A stretch of 64,000 nt of DNA, from contig JAJDCQ010000159.1 of the NCBI GenBank assembly GCA_029260755.1, positions 91,479 to 155,478 of the forward strand. The letters run 5' to 3'. Positions 27,342 to 36,386 of the stretch are shown one piece after another. How positions within the stretch are numbered: the first letter of the stretch is position 1; every line of letters starts with the position of its first letter. A program made the translations under genes and the position numbers. The notes under the pieces are model-generated. The model had not been told where the DNA came from. It did no database searches and was given only the letters and a program-made list of their open reading frames with translations. This DNA is from Planctomycetota bacterium (lineage in GTDB: Bacteria; Planctomycetota; J058; JAJDCQ01).

Positions 27342-27370
27342 TTGCGGGTCGATCCGGCCAGGGATAGGAT
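27342..27370 (+). promoter_or_regulatory. Possible promoter for the metallopeptidase gene
   Basis: TTGCGG (27342-27347) and TAGGAT (27365-27370) are 17 bp apart, about 70 bp before the start codon. Confidence 0.33.
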
Positions 27371-27440
27371 CGCCCGCCCGACGCCCGTCCTAGAGCCCCC
27401 AGGGCGTCACCCGTCGCCTAGCTCATCCGAGGAGGAAGAG

Positions 27441-30400
27441 ATGACTTCACTCCAGCCGGCGCGCCATCGCGCGCTCGCGCTGATGCTCGTGATCGGCATC
27501 GGCATCGCCGCGCTCGCCGCCCCCGCGACCACCTGGGCGGACGACGACCCCGACCCCGAACGCGTCAAGCGCGTCGAGCGTGAGGCGAACGCCATCCAGA
27601 AGGCGGTCGAGGAGCTCCGCGGGCTGAAGTTCGCCCGCGAGGTGAAGAAGGGCATCCAGACCGAGGCCCAGCTCCGCGCCTTCATCGAACGCGAGTTCAA
27701 GAAGGAGATGAGCGGCGACGACTTCCGCAACCAGCACAAGGCGTTGATCCGCCTCGGCCTCGTCCCCGCCGACTTCCCCCTCGAGCAGAAGCTGATCGAC
27801 CTCTACTCCGAGCAGGTCGCCGGCTTCTACGACCACGAGCGCAAGGAGCTCTTCCTGATCGCCCGCGAAGGCGGCGGCGGCGGCGAGATGGCCGCGGCGA
27901 ACGACCGGTTCGTCATGGCCCACGAGCTCCACCACGCCCTCCAGGACCAGAACTTCGACCTCGGCCAGCGGATGCGTCTCGTCGCCGAGAACGAGGACGA
28001 GCTCAACGCCTACAAGAGCCTGGTCGAGGGCGAGGCGACCCTGGTCGGCTTCGCCTACCTGATGGAGAAGCAGTACGGGATGAAGCGCGTCCCGCCCCTC
28101 GGCCCGCTCATGAAGCAGATGACGGGCGGCGGCGGCGCCGGCGCGATGGCGTCGATGCCCGACTACATCAAGGAAGGCCTCGTCTTCCCCTACACCGACG
28201 GTGCGGTCTTCATCCAGACGATCTACGACAAGTACGGCTGGGACCGGATCACCGAGATGTTCGCCGATCCGCCCCGCTCGACCGAGCAGGTGCTGCACCC
28301 CGAGAAGTACATCGGCGCCCGCGAGGACCCGGTCGCGATCCGGCTCCCCGACCTCGCGAGCACCGTCGGTGGCGCCGACGAGCTCTGGAGCAACACCCTC
28401 GGCGAGTTCAACATCGGGATCCTGCTCCGGCAGGCGCACCCGGTCGGCGCGACGAAGAAGGCCGCCGCCGGCTGGGCGGGCGACCGCTTCACCGTCCTCG
28501 AGACGCGCGAGGACAAGCGCCCCGTCCTGATCTGGATGACGGTCTGGGACTCGGCCGAGGAGGCCGACGAGTTCTACGGCGCCTACAAGGCCGTCCTCGA
28601 CAAGAAGTACGCCGGCACGATCCACGCCGACGGCGACCTCGCCTGGGACGGCGCGGCCGGCGACCTCGGCCTGGTCGAGCGCAACGGCAGCGCGAGCGTC
28701 CTCGTGATCGAGGGCGCCAAGGACGCGGTCGAGGCCGACAAGCTCCGCCACGCGGCGTGGGCCAGCCTGATCGTCCACGAGCGCTTCTCGGCGATGGGCG
28801 AGCTCCGGGAGCAGTCGCTCACCGGCGACGCCCCCGCGCCGACGCCGACGCCGGCGCCGTCGACGACCCCGACCCCGACCCCGACGATCGTGAAGAAGGG
28901 TCCGCGCTTCGCGGACGAGGAGACCGGCTTCGGCTTCGCGTTCCCGAGCGGCGCGTGGAAGAAGACCGAGGAGTCGATCCCGCAGCTCGCTCCCTACGTC
29001 AAGGCCGTCTATCAGAACGAGAAGACCGGCGCGAGCGTTCGCCTCGTCGACGTGCCCGTGCCGTTCGACGCCGACGGGATGAAGTTCGAGCTCGAGGGCT
29101 ACGCCGAGCAGCTCTTCCCGAGCTTCAAGATGCTCAGCGACAAGAAGCACGACCTGGCCGGCCGGCCGGCCCTCACCCTCGAGTTCGAGGGCGAGCTGCC
29201 CGAGCTCGGCATGAACCAGATCCGCGCGACCGCGGTCGGCAACGAGGGCTTCACCCTCGTGCTGATCATGGCCGCCCCGAAGGACAAGTGGTCGACCGCC
29301 AAGAGCGACTTCGACCACATCGGGAAGACCGCGGGCTTCGGCGGCGAGGCCACCCCGACGCCGACCCCGACGCCGGTGCCGACGCCTGTTCCGACCCCGA
29401 CGGCGAAGCGCTTCACCGACGAGGTGAGCGGGATCAGCTTCCTCGTCCCGGGCAAGGACTGGATGCAGACCGAGGAGACGATCGACGAGATCGCGCCCTA
29501 CGTCTCGGTTCGCTTCCACCACGAGAAGTCGGGCGGCGACGTCCGCCTCGTCGAGCTGCCGTTCGGCTTCGACCCCGAGACGCTCAAGAACGAGATCCCG
29601 GGCCGGGCCGCCGAGATCTTCGCCGACTTCGAGCTGCTCGGCACCCGCGACCGCAAGGTCGGCGGCCGCGACGCGGTCGAGATCATGTTCAAGGGTCGGA
29701 TGCCGAACGCGACGACCGGCAAGAGCCAGATCTGGGGCACGGCGATCGACGCCGAGGGCGTCACCCTGCTCTTCCTCCTGAGCTCGCCCGTCGAGACGTG
29801 GGACGCGGTGAAGCCTGGCTTCGAGCAGCTCCTCGCGTCGTCGAGCTTCGGCGGCGAGTCGACCCCGACGCCGACCCCGGCGCCGTCGGCCCCGACGCCG
29901 TCGAAGCGCAAGACGTTCGTCGACGCCGACCTCGGCTTCGCGTTCGCGCTCCCCGGCGCGGACTGGAACGAGACCGACGAGACGATCGGTCAGCTCGCGG
30001 CCTACACCAAGGCGCGCTTCCACCAGGCGAGCACCGGCGGGAGCATCCGCCTCGTCGACATCCCGCTCCCGTTCGACAAGGAGGGGCTGAAGGCCGAGGT
30101 GCAGAACTACGCCGAGCAGATCTTCCCCGAGTATCAGCTCCACGCGATCCGTGACCTGACGGTCGCGGGGCGCGACGCCTTCCAGCTCGAGTTCGACGGC
30201 GTCCTTCCGGGCGCCGACGGAACGAACCGGATCCGCGCGACGGCGCTCGACAACTCGGGCTTCACGGTCCTCTTCATCCAGAGCGCTCCGGAGAAGGCGT
30301 TCGACGGGCTCGCCAAGCAGTTCGACGCCGTCCTCGCGTCGGCCCGCTTCGGCGCCGAGCCGGCCCCGAGCACGCCGACGCCCGCGCCGAGCACGCCGAC

Positions 30401-30917
30401 CCCGGCGCCGACGACGCCCCGGAACCCCAAGACGGTCCTCGCGGACCTCCTCGGGAGCTGGGAGTCGGTCGCGCCGGCGATGCCGTTCATCAAGGCGCAC
30501 TACAAGGACGCCGACGGCGCCCACGTCCAGCTCATCGAGGCGCCCATCGGCGGCGGCGACCTCGAGGGCGCGCTCCAGCTCGCCGAGGAGCGGCTCCCGT
30601 CGCTCCTCGACCGTTACAAGAAGATCTCGCGCCGGAAGATCACCTTCGGCGGGCAGGACGCCTACGAGATCATCTTCGAGGCGGTGCCGATGGGCGTCGA
30701 CGCGGAGGGCCTGCACCGCTTCCGCGAGATCGTCACCCTGACTGAGACGGGCGGCGTCCGTCTGATCAACTGCTTCGCCCCCGACGGGAGCTTCGCGGGC
30801 AAGGCCAAGACGTTCGACCGCGTCCTCCACGCGCTCGGCCCGATCGCGGGCGAGGGCGGCGGCGAGACGCCGGCGAAGCCGACGAAGCCGACCACGAAGC
30901 CGCGCGTGGCGTACTAG
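27441..30917 (+). CDS. Secreted putative zinc metallopeptidase with four tandem C-terminal modules
   Basis: A 1158-residue protein with an excellent ribosome-binding site (GAGGAGGAAGAG) and an N-terminal signal peptide ending near residue 33 (TTWA-DDDP). Residues about 40-450 contain MAHELHHALQDQ, a HExxH zinc motif (His161, Glu162, His165), and SLVEGEATLVG, whose Glu (196 or 198) lies about 35 residues later, where the third ligand of a gluzincin belongs. Then come four modules of about 145 residues, near 490, 658, 826 and 998, joined by Thr-Pro linkers (TPTPTPAPS). Modules 1-3 are clear repeats (GFAFPSG, then VRLVDVPVPFD, then AEQLFPSF); the fourth is divergent. The fold resembles PsbP/DcrB-like domains, which is a guess. 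It likely acts outside the cytoplasm. Confidence 0.8.
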   Translation: MTSLQPARHRALALMLVIGIGIAALAAPATTWADDDPDPERVKRVEREANAIQKAVEELRGLKFAREVKKGIQTEAQLRAFIEREFKKEMSGDDFRNQHKALIRLGLVPADFPLEQKLIDLYSEQVAGFYDHERKELFLIAREGGGGGEMAAANDRFVMAHELHHALQDQNFDLGQRMRLVAENEDELNAYKSLVEGEATLVGFAYLMEKQYGMKRVPPLGPLMKQMTGGGGAGAMASMPDYIKEGLVFPYTDGAVFIQTIYDKYGWDRITEMFADPPRSTEQVLHPEKYIGAREDPVAIRLPDLASTVGGADELWSNTLGEFNIGILLRQAHPVGATKKAAAGWAGDRFTVLETREDKRPVLIWMTVWDSAEEADEFYGAYKAVLDKKYAGTIHADGDLAWDGAAGDLGLVERNGSASVLVIEGAKDAVEADKLRHAAWASLIVHERFSAMGELREQSLTGDAPAPTPTPAPSTTPTPTPTIVKKGPRFADEETGFGFAFPSGAWKKTEESIPQLAPYVKAVYQNEKTGASVRLVDVPVPFDADGMKFELEGYAEQLFPSFKMLSDKKHDLAGRPALTLEFEGELPELGMNQIRATAVGNEGFTLVLIMAAPKDKWSTAKSDFDHIGKTAGFGGEATPTPTPTPVPTPVPTPTAKRFTDEVSGISFLVPGKDWMQTEETIDEIAPYVSVRFHHEKSGGDVRLVELPFGFDPETLKNEIPGRAAEIFADFELLGTRDRKVGGRDAVEIMFKGRMPNATTGKSQIWGTAIDAEGVTLLFLLSSPVETWDAVKPGFEQLLASSSFGGESTPTPTPAPSAPTPSKRKTFVDADLGFAFALPGADWNETDETIGQLAAYTKARFHQASTGGSIRLVDIPLPFDKEGLKAEVQNYAEQIFPEYQLHAIRDLTVAGRDAFQLEFDGVLPGADGTNRIRATALDNSGFTVLFIQSAPEKAFDGLAKQFDAVLASARFGAEPAPSTPTPAPSTPTPAPTTPRNPKTVLADLLGSWESVAPAMPFIKAHYKDADGAHVQLIEAPIGGGDLEGALQLAEERLPSLLDRYKKISRRKITFGGQDAYEIIFEAVPMGVDAEGLHRFREIVTLTETGGVRLINCFAPDGSFAGKAKTFDRVLHALGPIAGEGGGETPAKPTKPTTKPRVAY

Positions 30918-30928
30918 CGAGCCCCGAA

Positions 30929-30961
30929 GCGGATCGGCCCGAGCAACGAGGGCCGATCCGC
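30929..30961 (+). terminator. Strong hairpin after the metallopeptidase gene
   Basis: Perfect 12-bp stem GCGGATCGGCCC/GGGCCGATCCGC with a 9-nt loop, 11 bp after the stop. No T-run, but in this GC-rich genome it is a likely terminator. Confidence 0.55.
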
Positions 30962-31020
30962 GGCGGAAGCGACGCATCCATCGCTGGACGAACACGCGCC
31001 AAATCGTAGACTCCGAGCCC

Positions 31021-31066
31021 ACGGCGCCGGAGCCGAGCCCCGCTTCGCGGGCCGGCTCGGCGCCGT
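31021..31066. repeat. Large imperfect hairpin before the kinase at 31114
   Basis: ACGGCGCC (31021-31028) pairs with GGCGCCGT (31059-31066), and inner GAGCCG and GCCC pair with CGGCTC and GGGC, giving a stem of about 20 bp with two single-base interruptions. It may be a second terminator or a leader structure. Confidence 0.6.
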
Positions 31067-31087
31067 CCGCTTGATTCGAAGCCCTCC

Positions 31088-31103
31088 CGCGTGGTACCAC
31101 GCG
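31088..31103. promoter_or_regulatory. Perfect 16-bp palindrome just upstream of a kinase start codon
   Basis: CGCGTGGTACCACGCG is a perfect dyad ending 10 bp before the ATG at 31114. No clear Shine-Dalgarno sequence lies between. It could be an operator for a dimeric regulator or form an RNA hairpin that controls translation. Confidence 0.5.
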
Positions 31104-31113
31104 TCTAGAACAT

Positions 31114-32373
31114 ATGATCTCGCAACAAGATCGAGCGTTTTCCAAGCTCGCCCTCAAGAACGCCTTCATGTCGCGCGAGCAGGTCAAGGAGATCCTCCGC
31201 CAGCTCAAGCGCGAGAAGAACTCCGGGGAGAACGCCCCGCGGTTCGACGACCTCGCCGTCGAGCGGGGGTTCATGTCGAACGAGCAGGCGGCGGCGGTCA
31301 GCCTGGCGTATCAGCGGTTCAAGAAGGACCTCGAGAAGAAGAAGTGGGCCATCCCCGGCTACGAGATGTACAGCAAGATCGGCCAGGGGGGCCTCGGCGT
31401 CGTCTTCAAGGCGAAGCAGCTCTCGATGAACCGGCTGGTCGCCCTCAAGATCCTCCACCGGCGCTGGCTCAACGACCGTGAGTTCAAGCAGCGCTTCCTC
31501 GTCGAGGCGCGCCTCGTCGGCAAGCTGAGCCACCAGAACCTGATCAAGGTCTACGACGTCGGCCAGCACGACTGGAAGCTCTACTTCTCGATGGAGTTCG
31601 TCGAGGGCGAGAACCTCGAGGAGGTCATCGAGCGAGAGGGGCCGCTGTCGGTCCTCCGGGCGACCGACTACACGATCCAGACCGTCCGCGCGATCAACTA
31701 CATCAAGCAGTACGACGTCGTTCACTGCGACATCAAGCCGAGCAACGTGATGCTCACGCCGAACGGCACGGCCAAGCTCGGCGACTTCGGCTTCGTCCGC
31801 AGCAACATCGAGATCGAGGTCCAGGAGGAGGGGAGCGTCCTCGGGACGCCCGACTACATCTCGCCCGAGCAGGCGATGGGCGAGAAGACGATCGACTTCC
31901 GGAGCGATCTCTACAGCCTCGGCATGACGATGTACCACATGCTCGCGAAGACCCCGCCCTTCGACGGCTCGGTCTCGACGATCATGCGCAAGCACATCCG
32001 CGAGAAGGCGCCGAGCATCAAGCTCCACAACCCCGACGTCCCCGACGACCTCATCAAGATCATCGACAAGCTCACCGCCAAGAACCCGAGCGACCGCTAC
32101 CAGAGCTGCGAGGACCTCTTCCACGACCTCGAGGTGATCAAGATCCGCGAGAAGACGGGGAAAGACCTCGAGCTCGACGGCCGCGAGATCATGACGGCGA
32201 TCGAGCTCGAGAAGGACAAGACCAAGGACATCCAGCGCGAGCTCTACGACGTGAAGGCGCGCCTGAAGAAGATGACCCTCTTCTTCTGGATCGCGACCGG
32301 GCTGTTCGGCATCAGCGTGCTCGTGAGCGCGATCCTCCTCTTCGTCCTCGCCACGACGGAAGGCGCGTCGTGA
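31114..32373 (+). CDS. Tail-anchored Ser/Thr protein kinase with HCD catalytic motif
   Basis: A 419-residue protein. Residues 1-75 hold two related helical units (NAFMSREQVKEIL and RGFMSNEQAAAVS), an N-terminal domain seen before other planctomycete-like kinases. The kinase covers about 85-345: GQGGLGVV loop, Lys in VALKIL, DFG in GDFGFV and GTPDYISPEQ. The catalytic loop reads VVHCDIKPSN (His204, Cys205, Asp206), so the Arg of HRD is replaced by Cys; the catalytic Asp remains. Non-RD kinases often do not need activation-loop phosphorylation. A coiled-coil stretch (360-390) leads to a C-terminal membrane helix (FFWIATGLFGISVLVSAILLFVL), which anchors it with the kinase inside. The stop overlaps the lipoprotein start (GTGA). 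Confidence 0.92.
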   Translation: MISQQDRAFSKLALKNAFMSREQVKEILRQLKREKNSGENAPRFDDLAVERGFMSNEQAAAVSLAYQRFKKDLEKKKWAIPGYEMYSKIGQGGLGVVFKAKQLSMNRLVALKILHRRWLNDREFKQRFLVEARLVGKLSHQNLIKVYDVGQHDWKLYFSMEFVEGENLEEVIEREGPLSVLRATDYTIQTVRAINYIKQYDVVHCDIKPSNVMLTPNGTAKLGDFGFVRSNIEIEVQEEGSVLGTPDYISPEQAMGEKTIDFRSDLYSLGMTMYHMLAKTPPFDGSVSTIMRKHIREKAPSIKLHNPDVPDDLIKIIDKLTAKNPSDRYQSCEDLFHDLEVIKIREKTGKDLELDGREIMTAIELEKDKTKDIQRELYDVKARLKKMTLFFWIATGLFGISVLVSAILLFVLATTEGAS

Positions 32374-33431
32374 TCCGCCGGTCCCCCGCCCCCGCCCTCG
32401 CCCTGCTCGCCGCGCTCATCCTGGCCGGCGCCGCGGGCTGCACCACGACACCCGAGGGGGGCGAGAACGGCGACGGCCCCGACGCCGCGCCGACCTACCC
32501 GGCCTTCCGGATCGCGTTCCTCCCCGGCGTCGCGGCGAGCGACGAGCCGCCGGACGGCGACGCCCCCGACGCGATGAACCTGCTCGCCGACGCCCTGACG
32601 CGCCTCTCGACCGAGGTGAGCGTCGACGCGGCGATCCTGGCGGGCGACCTGGTCGCGGCCGACGGCGGCTCGCGCGAGACGCTCGAGGCGGTCCTCGACA
32701 CGGCGAGCGGCCTGCCCTGCACGATCCACACGGTCGCGGGCCCCGCCGACCTGACCGCGATCGCCCGGGGCGAGGGCGACGACCCGGCCGACCCCGACGC
32801 CCGTCGGGCGGCCCTGGCGACGTTCCGCCGCCTCGTCGACGCGCGGCGCCCGCCGCCGCCAGTCACGCCCGATGACGGAGGCGGCGCGGGAGGCGCGGCG
32901 AGCCTCCCGGGGCTCGACGCCGAGGGCGACCGCCCCTCGGACGAGAGCGCGTGGCTCGGCCTGGTCTCGCCCGGCCTCTACCTCCTGATCGTCGAGACCG
33001 GCCTCGACCCCGCCGCCGAAGCCGGCTCGGTCGGCCAGGCGGTCGCCCCGTGGGCGAAGGGCTGGGTCGGCAAGATCGAGGCGGCCGGCTCCGAGGTGCT
33101 GGTGGCATCGGCGCACCCGCTCGAGGGCGCGGCCGGAGCGGACGAGCTCCTCGCCGTCCTCGCCGGATCGTCGGCGTGTCGAGCCGTCGTCTCTGGCGGC
33201 GACGCGGCGAGGATCGACGCGGGCGGAGGGCTGCTCCACCTCATCTCCCCGCCGCTCGCGCGCTGGCCCCTCGGCTTCCGGGTGATCGAGATCACGCCCG
33301 GCGGCGCCGGGAAGATCGAGTGGATCGAGATCGGTCTCCCCGAGGAGCGCGCCGCCGCCGAGAAGGCCCCCGGAGCGGCGGCCGCCGCCGGCCAGCCCGC
33401 GGACCGCGCCGGCGAGCTGCCGCCGCGCTGA
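32370..33431 (+). CDS. Lipoprotein, possibly a degenerate calcineurin-like phosphoesterase
   Basis: A 353-residue protein starting with GTG that overlaps the kinase stop. It has a lipoprotein signal peptide (ALLAALILAGAAGC, Cys at residue 24). The mature part has the order of metallophosphoesterase motifs in weakened form: AILAGDLVA (GD), TVAGPADL where GNHD is expected, VASAHPL, and SGGDAARID near the end. Most metal-binding His residues are missing, so if it descends from that fold it is probably inactive; this is a tentative reading. The C terminus is Ala/Pro-rich. Its stop overlaps the gpmI start by one base (TGATG), so kinase, lipoprotein and mutase are translationally coupled. Confidence 0.7.
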   Translation: MIRRSPAPALALLAALILAGAAGCTTTPEGGENGDGPDAAPTYPAFRIAFLPGVAASDEPPDGDAPDAMNLLADALTRLSTEVSVDAAILAGDLVAADGGSRETLEAVLDTASGLPCTIHTVAGPADLTAIARGEGDDPADPDARRAALATFRRLVDARRPPPPVTPDDGGGAGGAASLPGLDAEGDRPSDESAWLGLVSPGLYLLIVETGLDPAAEAGSVGQAVAPWAKGWVGKIEAAGSEVLVASAHPLEGAAGADELLAVLAGSSACRAVVSGGDAARIDAGGGLLHLISPPLARWPLGFRVIEITPGGAGKIEWIEIGLPEERAAAEKAPGAAAAAGQPADRAGELPPR

Positions 33432-35008
33432 TGACGCCGCGCCACGCCCCGTTCGTCCTGATCATCCGCGACGGCTGGGGCGTCGCCCCGGCCGGGCTCC
33501 CGATCCAGGGGAACGCGGTCGCCCTCGCGGCGACGCCGAAGCACGACGGCTACCGAGCCCGCTTCCCGACGACGGCCATCAACGCGAGCGAGCACTGGGT
33601 CGGGCTGCCGGCCGGTCAGATGGGCAACTCCGAGGTCGGCCACCTCAACATGGGCGCCGGCCGGATCGTGTATCAGGAGCTCACCCGGATCACGAAAAGC
33701 ATCGAGGACGGCGACCTCTTCGAGAACCCGGCCCTGCTCGGCGCGATGACGCGCCTCGACGACGACCCGGCGCGGCGGCTGCATCTCATCGGCCTGGTCA
33801 GCGACGGCGGCGTCCACAGCCACACCGACCACCTCGACGCGCTCCTCGCCCTCGCCGCGAAGCGAGGCGTCGCGCCCGACCGGGTGCTCATCCACGCCGT
33901 CATGGACGGGCGCGATACCCCGCCCCGGAGCGGCGCGGGCCACCTCGAGACCGTCCTCGCCTCCTGCGCCCGCCACGGCGTCGGCCGGATCGCGACGGTC
34001 ACGGGTCGCTACTTCACGATGGACCGCGACCAGCGCTGGGACCGCGTCGGCAAGAGCTGGGACGCGCTCGTCGACGGCCGCGCCGAGCACCGCGGCGCCG
34101 ACCCGGCCGCGCTCATCCGGGCCTCCTACGACCGCGACGTCGGCGACGAGTTCATCGAGCCCGCCGTCGTCACGAAGGAGGACGGCGCGACCCCCGTCGG
34201 CCCGATCGCCAGCGGCGACTCGATCATCTTCTGGAACTTCCGGGCCGACCGGGCGCGGCAGCTCTGCTCGGCGCTCGTCCGGGACGACTTCGAAGGCTTC
34301 GATCGAGGCGACCGTCCCCGCGATCTGCACCTGGTCACCCTCACCCGCTACGCCGACGACCTCCCGGTCGCCGCCGTCGCCTTCGAGGCGCAGCGGGTGC
34401 AGCGCCCGATCGGCGTCGTCTTCGCCGAGGCGGGGCTCCCCCAGGCTCGCGTCGCCGAGACCGAGAAGTACGCCCACGTCACCTACTTCTTCAGCGGAGG
34501 CGAGGAGGCGCCCGTCGAAGGCGAGCGGCGGTGCCTCGTGCCGTCGCCGAGGGTGGCGACCTACGACCTCGCCCCGGCGATGAGCTCCGCCGGAGTCGCC
34601 GACGAGGCCGTCGCGATCGTCGAGGCGGGCAGCGCCGCGTTCATCGTCGTGAACTTCGCCAACCCCGACATGGTCGGCCACACCGGCAAGATCCCTGCGG
34701 CGATCCAGGCGATCGAGGCGACCGACCTCGGCGTCGGCCGCATCGTCGACGCCGCCCTGCGGGCCGGGGGAGGAGCGCTCATCACCGCCGATCACGGCAA
34801 CGTCGAGCAGCTCATCGACCCGATGACCGGCGCCCCGCACACCGCCCACACGACGAACCCCGTCGAGGCGCTGGTCATCGCGAAGGGGCTCGAGGGAAGG
34901 GCGCTCCGGAAAGACGGGCGCCTGGCCGACCTGGCCCCGACGATCCTCGGGGTGATGGGGATCGGGCAGCCGCCCGAGATGACCGGGACGTCGCTGCTGC
35001 GGCCTTGA
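33431..35008 (+). CDS. gpmI: 2,3-bisphosphoglycerate-independent phosphoglycerate mutase
   Basis: A 525-residue glycolytic enzyme converting 3- to 2-phosphoglycerate through a phosphoserine. The catalytic Ser is in GQMGNSEVGHLN. Metal-binding blocks are LIIRDGWG at the start, PDMVGHTG, and ITADHGNVEQ. The substrate-binding SDGGVHSH, DGRDTPP and FWNFRADRARQL are all present. Length is typical (about 510). The Mn-dependent alkaline-phosphatase-like fold is complete, so the enzyme should be active. It is co-transcribed with a kinase gene, which raises the possibility that it or the pathway is a phosphorylation target; this is inference. Confidence 0.96.
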   Translation: MTPRHAPFVLIIRDGWGVAPAGLPIQGNAVALAATPKHDGYRARFPTTAINASEHWVGLPAGQMGNSEVGHLNMGAGRIVYQELTRITKSIEDGDLFENPALLGAMTRLDDDPARRLHLIGLVSDGGVHSHTDHLDALLALAAKRGVAPDRVLIHAVMDGRDTPPRSGAGHLETVLASCARHGVGRIATVTGRYFTMDRDQRWDRVGKSWDALVDGRAEHRGADPAALIRASYDRDVGDEFIEPAVVTKEDGATPVGPIASGDSIIFWNFRADRARQLCSALVRDDFEGFDRGDRPRDLHLVTLTRYADDLPVAAVAFEAQRVQRPIGVVFAEAGLPQARVAETEKYAHVTYFFSGGEEAPVEGERRCLVPSPRVATYDLAPAMSSAGVADEAVAIVEAGSAAFIVVNFANPDMVGHTGKIPAAIQAIEATDLGVGRIVDAALRAGGGALITADHGNVEQLIDPMTGAPHTAHTTNPVEALVIAKGLEGRALRKDGRLADLAPTILGVMGIGQPPEMTGTSLLRP

Positions 35009-35027
35009 CGGTCCGAGGGGCACGCCA

Positions 35028-36356
35028 ATGCGGACGACCGAGGAGATCCTGGCGGGGCTCGACGAGCGGACGCTCTTTCGCGACCCGCCCGAGCTCGGCC
35101 AGCAAGGCCACCACGCCAAGCGGCTCACGGTGCGCGGGCGCGTCGCCTACCTGGGCGACCTCGAGGGCTACCGCCTCGTCCCGACGCACCTCGAGAGCGC
35201 GCGAGCAGAGGCCGCTCGGAGCGGGTCGGTCGAGGCGGAGCGAGACCGGGTCGGGCTCCTCCGGGACCTGCTCGGGCGAGCCCGTCCGGACTCGCCCGAT
35301 CGACCCTACCGGGAAGCCCAGGTGCGGCTGGCCGAGCGGACGCTCGACGACCTCGAGGCGGGACGCTCGCCCGAGCCGCGCGTCATCGCCATGGGAACGC
35401 GGGCGGCCCGGGCGCGGAGGATCATGGAGTGGCTCGGCGATCGGGCCCGCTTCTCGGACGAGGAGCGCGATCTCCTCGGGCGCCTCGCCGACCTGACCGA
35501 GAGCCTCACCGACGCGGATCGGTCCGCGCGCGGCGAAGACAAGGGACTCAGGAGAGACCTCGCCGCCTACCCCTGGCCCGTGCTCGACACGGCGACGATC
35601 GTGCCGCACCGCCAAGAGCCGAAGAAGCTCGCCATCCTGATCGAGGAGCTCGTCCCCTACGGCGCATTCGACGCGCCCGAGGCCGCCCGAGCCGCCCTCG
35701 AGGAGGGACGGCGCCTCAAGCGCCAGCTCGAAGCGTTCCACGAGCGCGCCCGGGAGGCGCTCGGCGGCGGCGTCGAGGCGGCCGCCCACGCCCTCGAGCG
35801 GGCGCGCGACCCGCTCGCCCACCTGGGGCACGCGTGTTGCGGCTTCGGGACGGGCGGCGTCGGCCCGCTCGACGCGCTCTGGTGGGGCTGGAGCACGCCG
35901 GACGACCTGCGCCGCGCGGCCGAGCACGGGCCCGACCTCGGCGTCGAGCTTCTCGAGACCCGGGAGGTGGATCCGCTCCGCGAGCCCGACACGCTCGCCG
36001 AGGTCGACGCGATCGACGCCTACGGGCTGACCGCGCACCTCGAGCCACCCGAGCTCGCGGCGTTCCTCTCATCGCTCGACGAGGTCCTCCCCGACGGCGT
36101 CACGATCCACCTCGCCTGGCCGATCGGCCGGCCACCCCCGGCGACGGCGACGGCGAGCGCGGGCTGGCTCGGAAAGCTCGGATCGCTCCTCGGAAGGGCG
36201 GCCGCCTCGTCGGGATCGGGCCTCGCCATGAGCGAAGAAGGGCCGCGGGTGGCCCGCTGGATCGAGGACGTCGTCCCGCGAGCCCGAGCGCATTGCACGA
36301 GCGAGAACCGAAACGAGATGTGGCTCGCGCTCGATGTGATTCTCGACGACGGCTAG
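35028..36356 (+). CDS. Orphan protein, unknown function
   Basis: A 442-residue soluble protein that I do not recognise. A ribosome-binding site (GAGGGG) lies before the ATG, 19 bp after gpmI, so it probably ends that operon. It is rich in Arg, Glu and Ala and predicted mainly helical. The N-terminal part (residues 1-150) is charged and possibly coiled-coil; the region around 270-300 has CCGFGTGGVGPLDALWWGW, which looks like a tight turn-rich pocket; near the C terminus is CTSENRNEMW. No signal peptide or membrane helix. Codon use matches its neighbours. Confidence 0.75.
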   Translation: MRTTEEILAGLDERTLFRDPPELGQQGHHAKRLTVRGRVAYLGDLEGYRLVPTHLESARAEAARSGSVEAERDRVGLLRDLLGRARPDSPDRPYREAQVRLAERTLDDLEAGRSPEPRVIAMGTRAARARRIMEWLGDRARFSDEERDLLGRLADLTESLTDADRSARGEDKGLRRDLAAYPWPVLDTATIVPHRQEPKKLAILIEELVPYGAFDAPEAARAALEEGRRLKRQLEAFHERAREALGGGVEAAAHALERARDPLAHLGHACCGFGTGGVGPLDALWWGWSTPDDLRRAAEHGPDLGVELLETREVDPLREPDTLAEVDAIDAYGLTAHLEPPELAAFLSSLDEVLPDGVTIHLAWPIGRPPPATATASAGWLGKLGSLLGRAAASSGSGLAMSEEGPRVARWIEDVVPRARAHCTSENRNEMWLALDVILDDG

Positions 36357-36386
36357 CCGCCAGAGAACGGGGCGGTCACTCCTGCG

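Larger units (their letters stand above)
27126..27440. other. Intergenic region, 315 bp
   Basis: No gene seen. It holds one terminator-like hairpin, a candidate promoter at 27342-27370 and the strong ribosome-binding site of the next gene at its end. Its base composition is less GC-rich than the genes around it. Confidence 0.6.
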
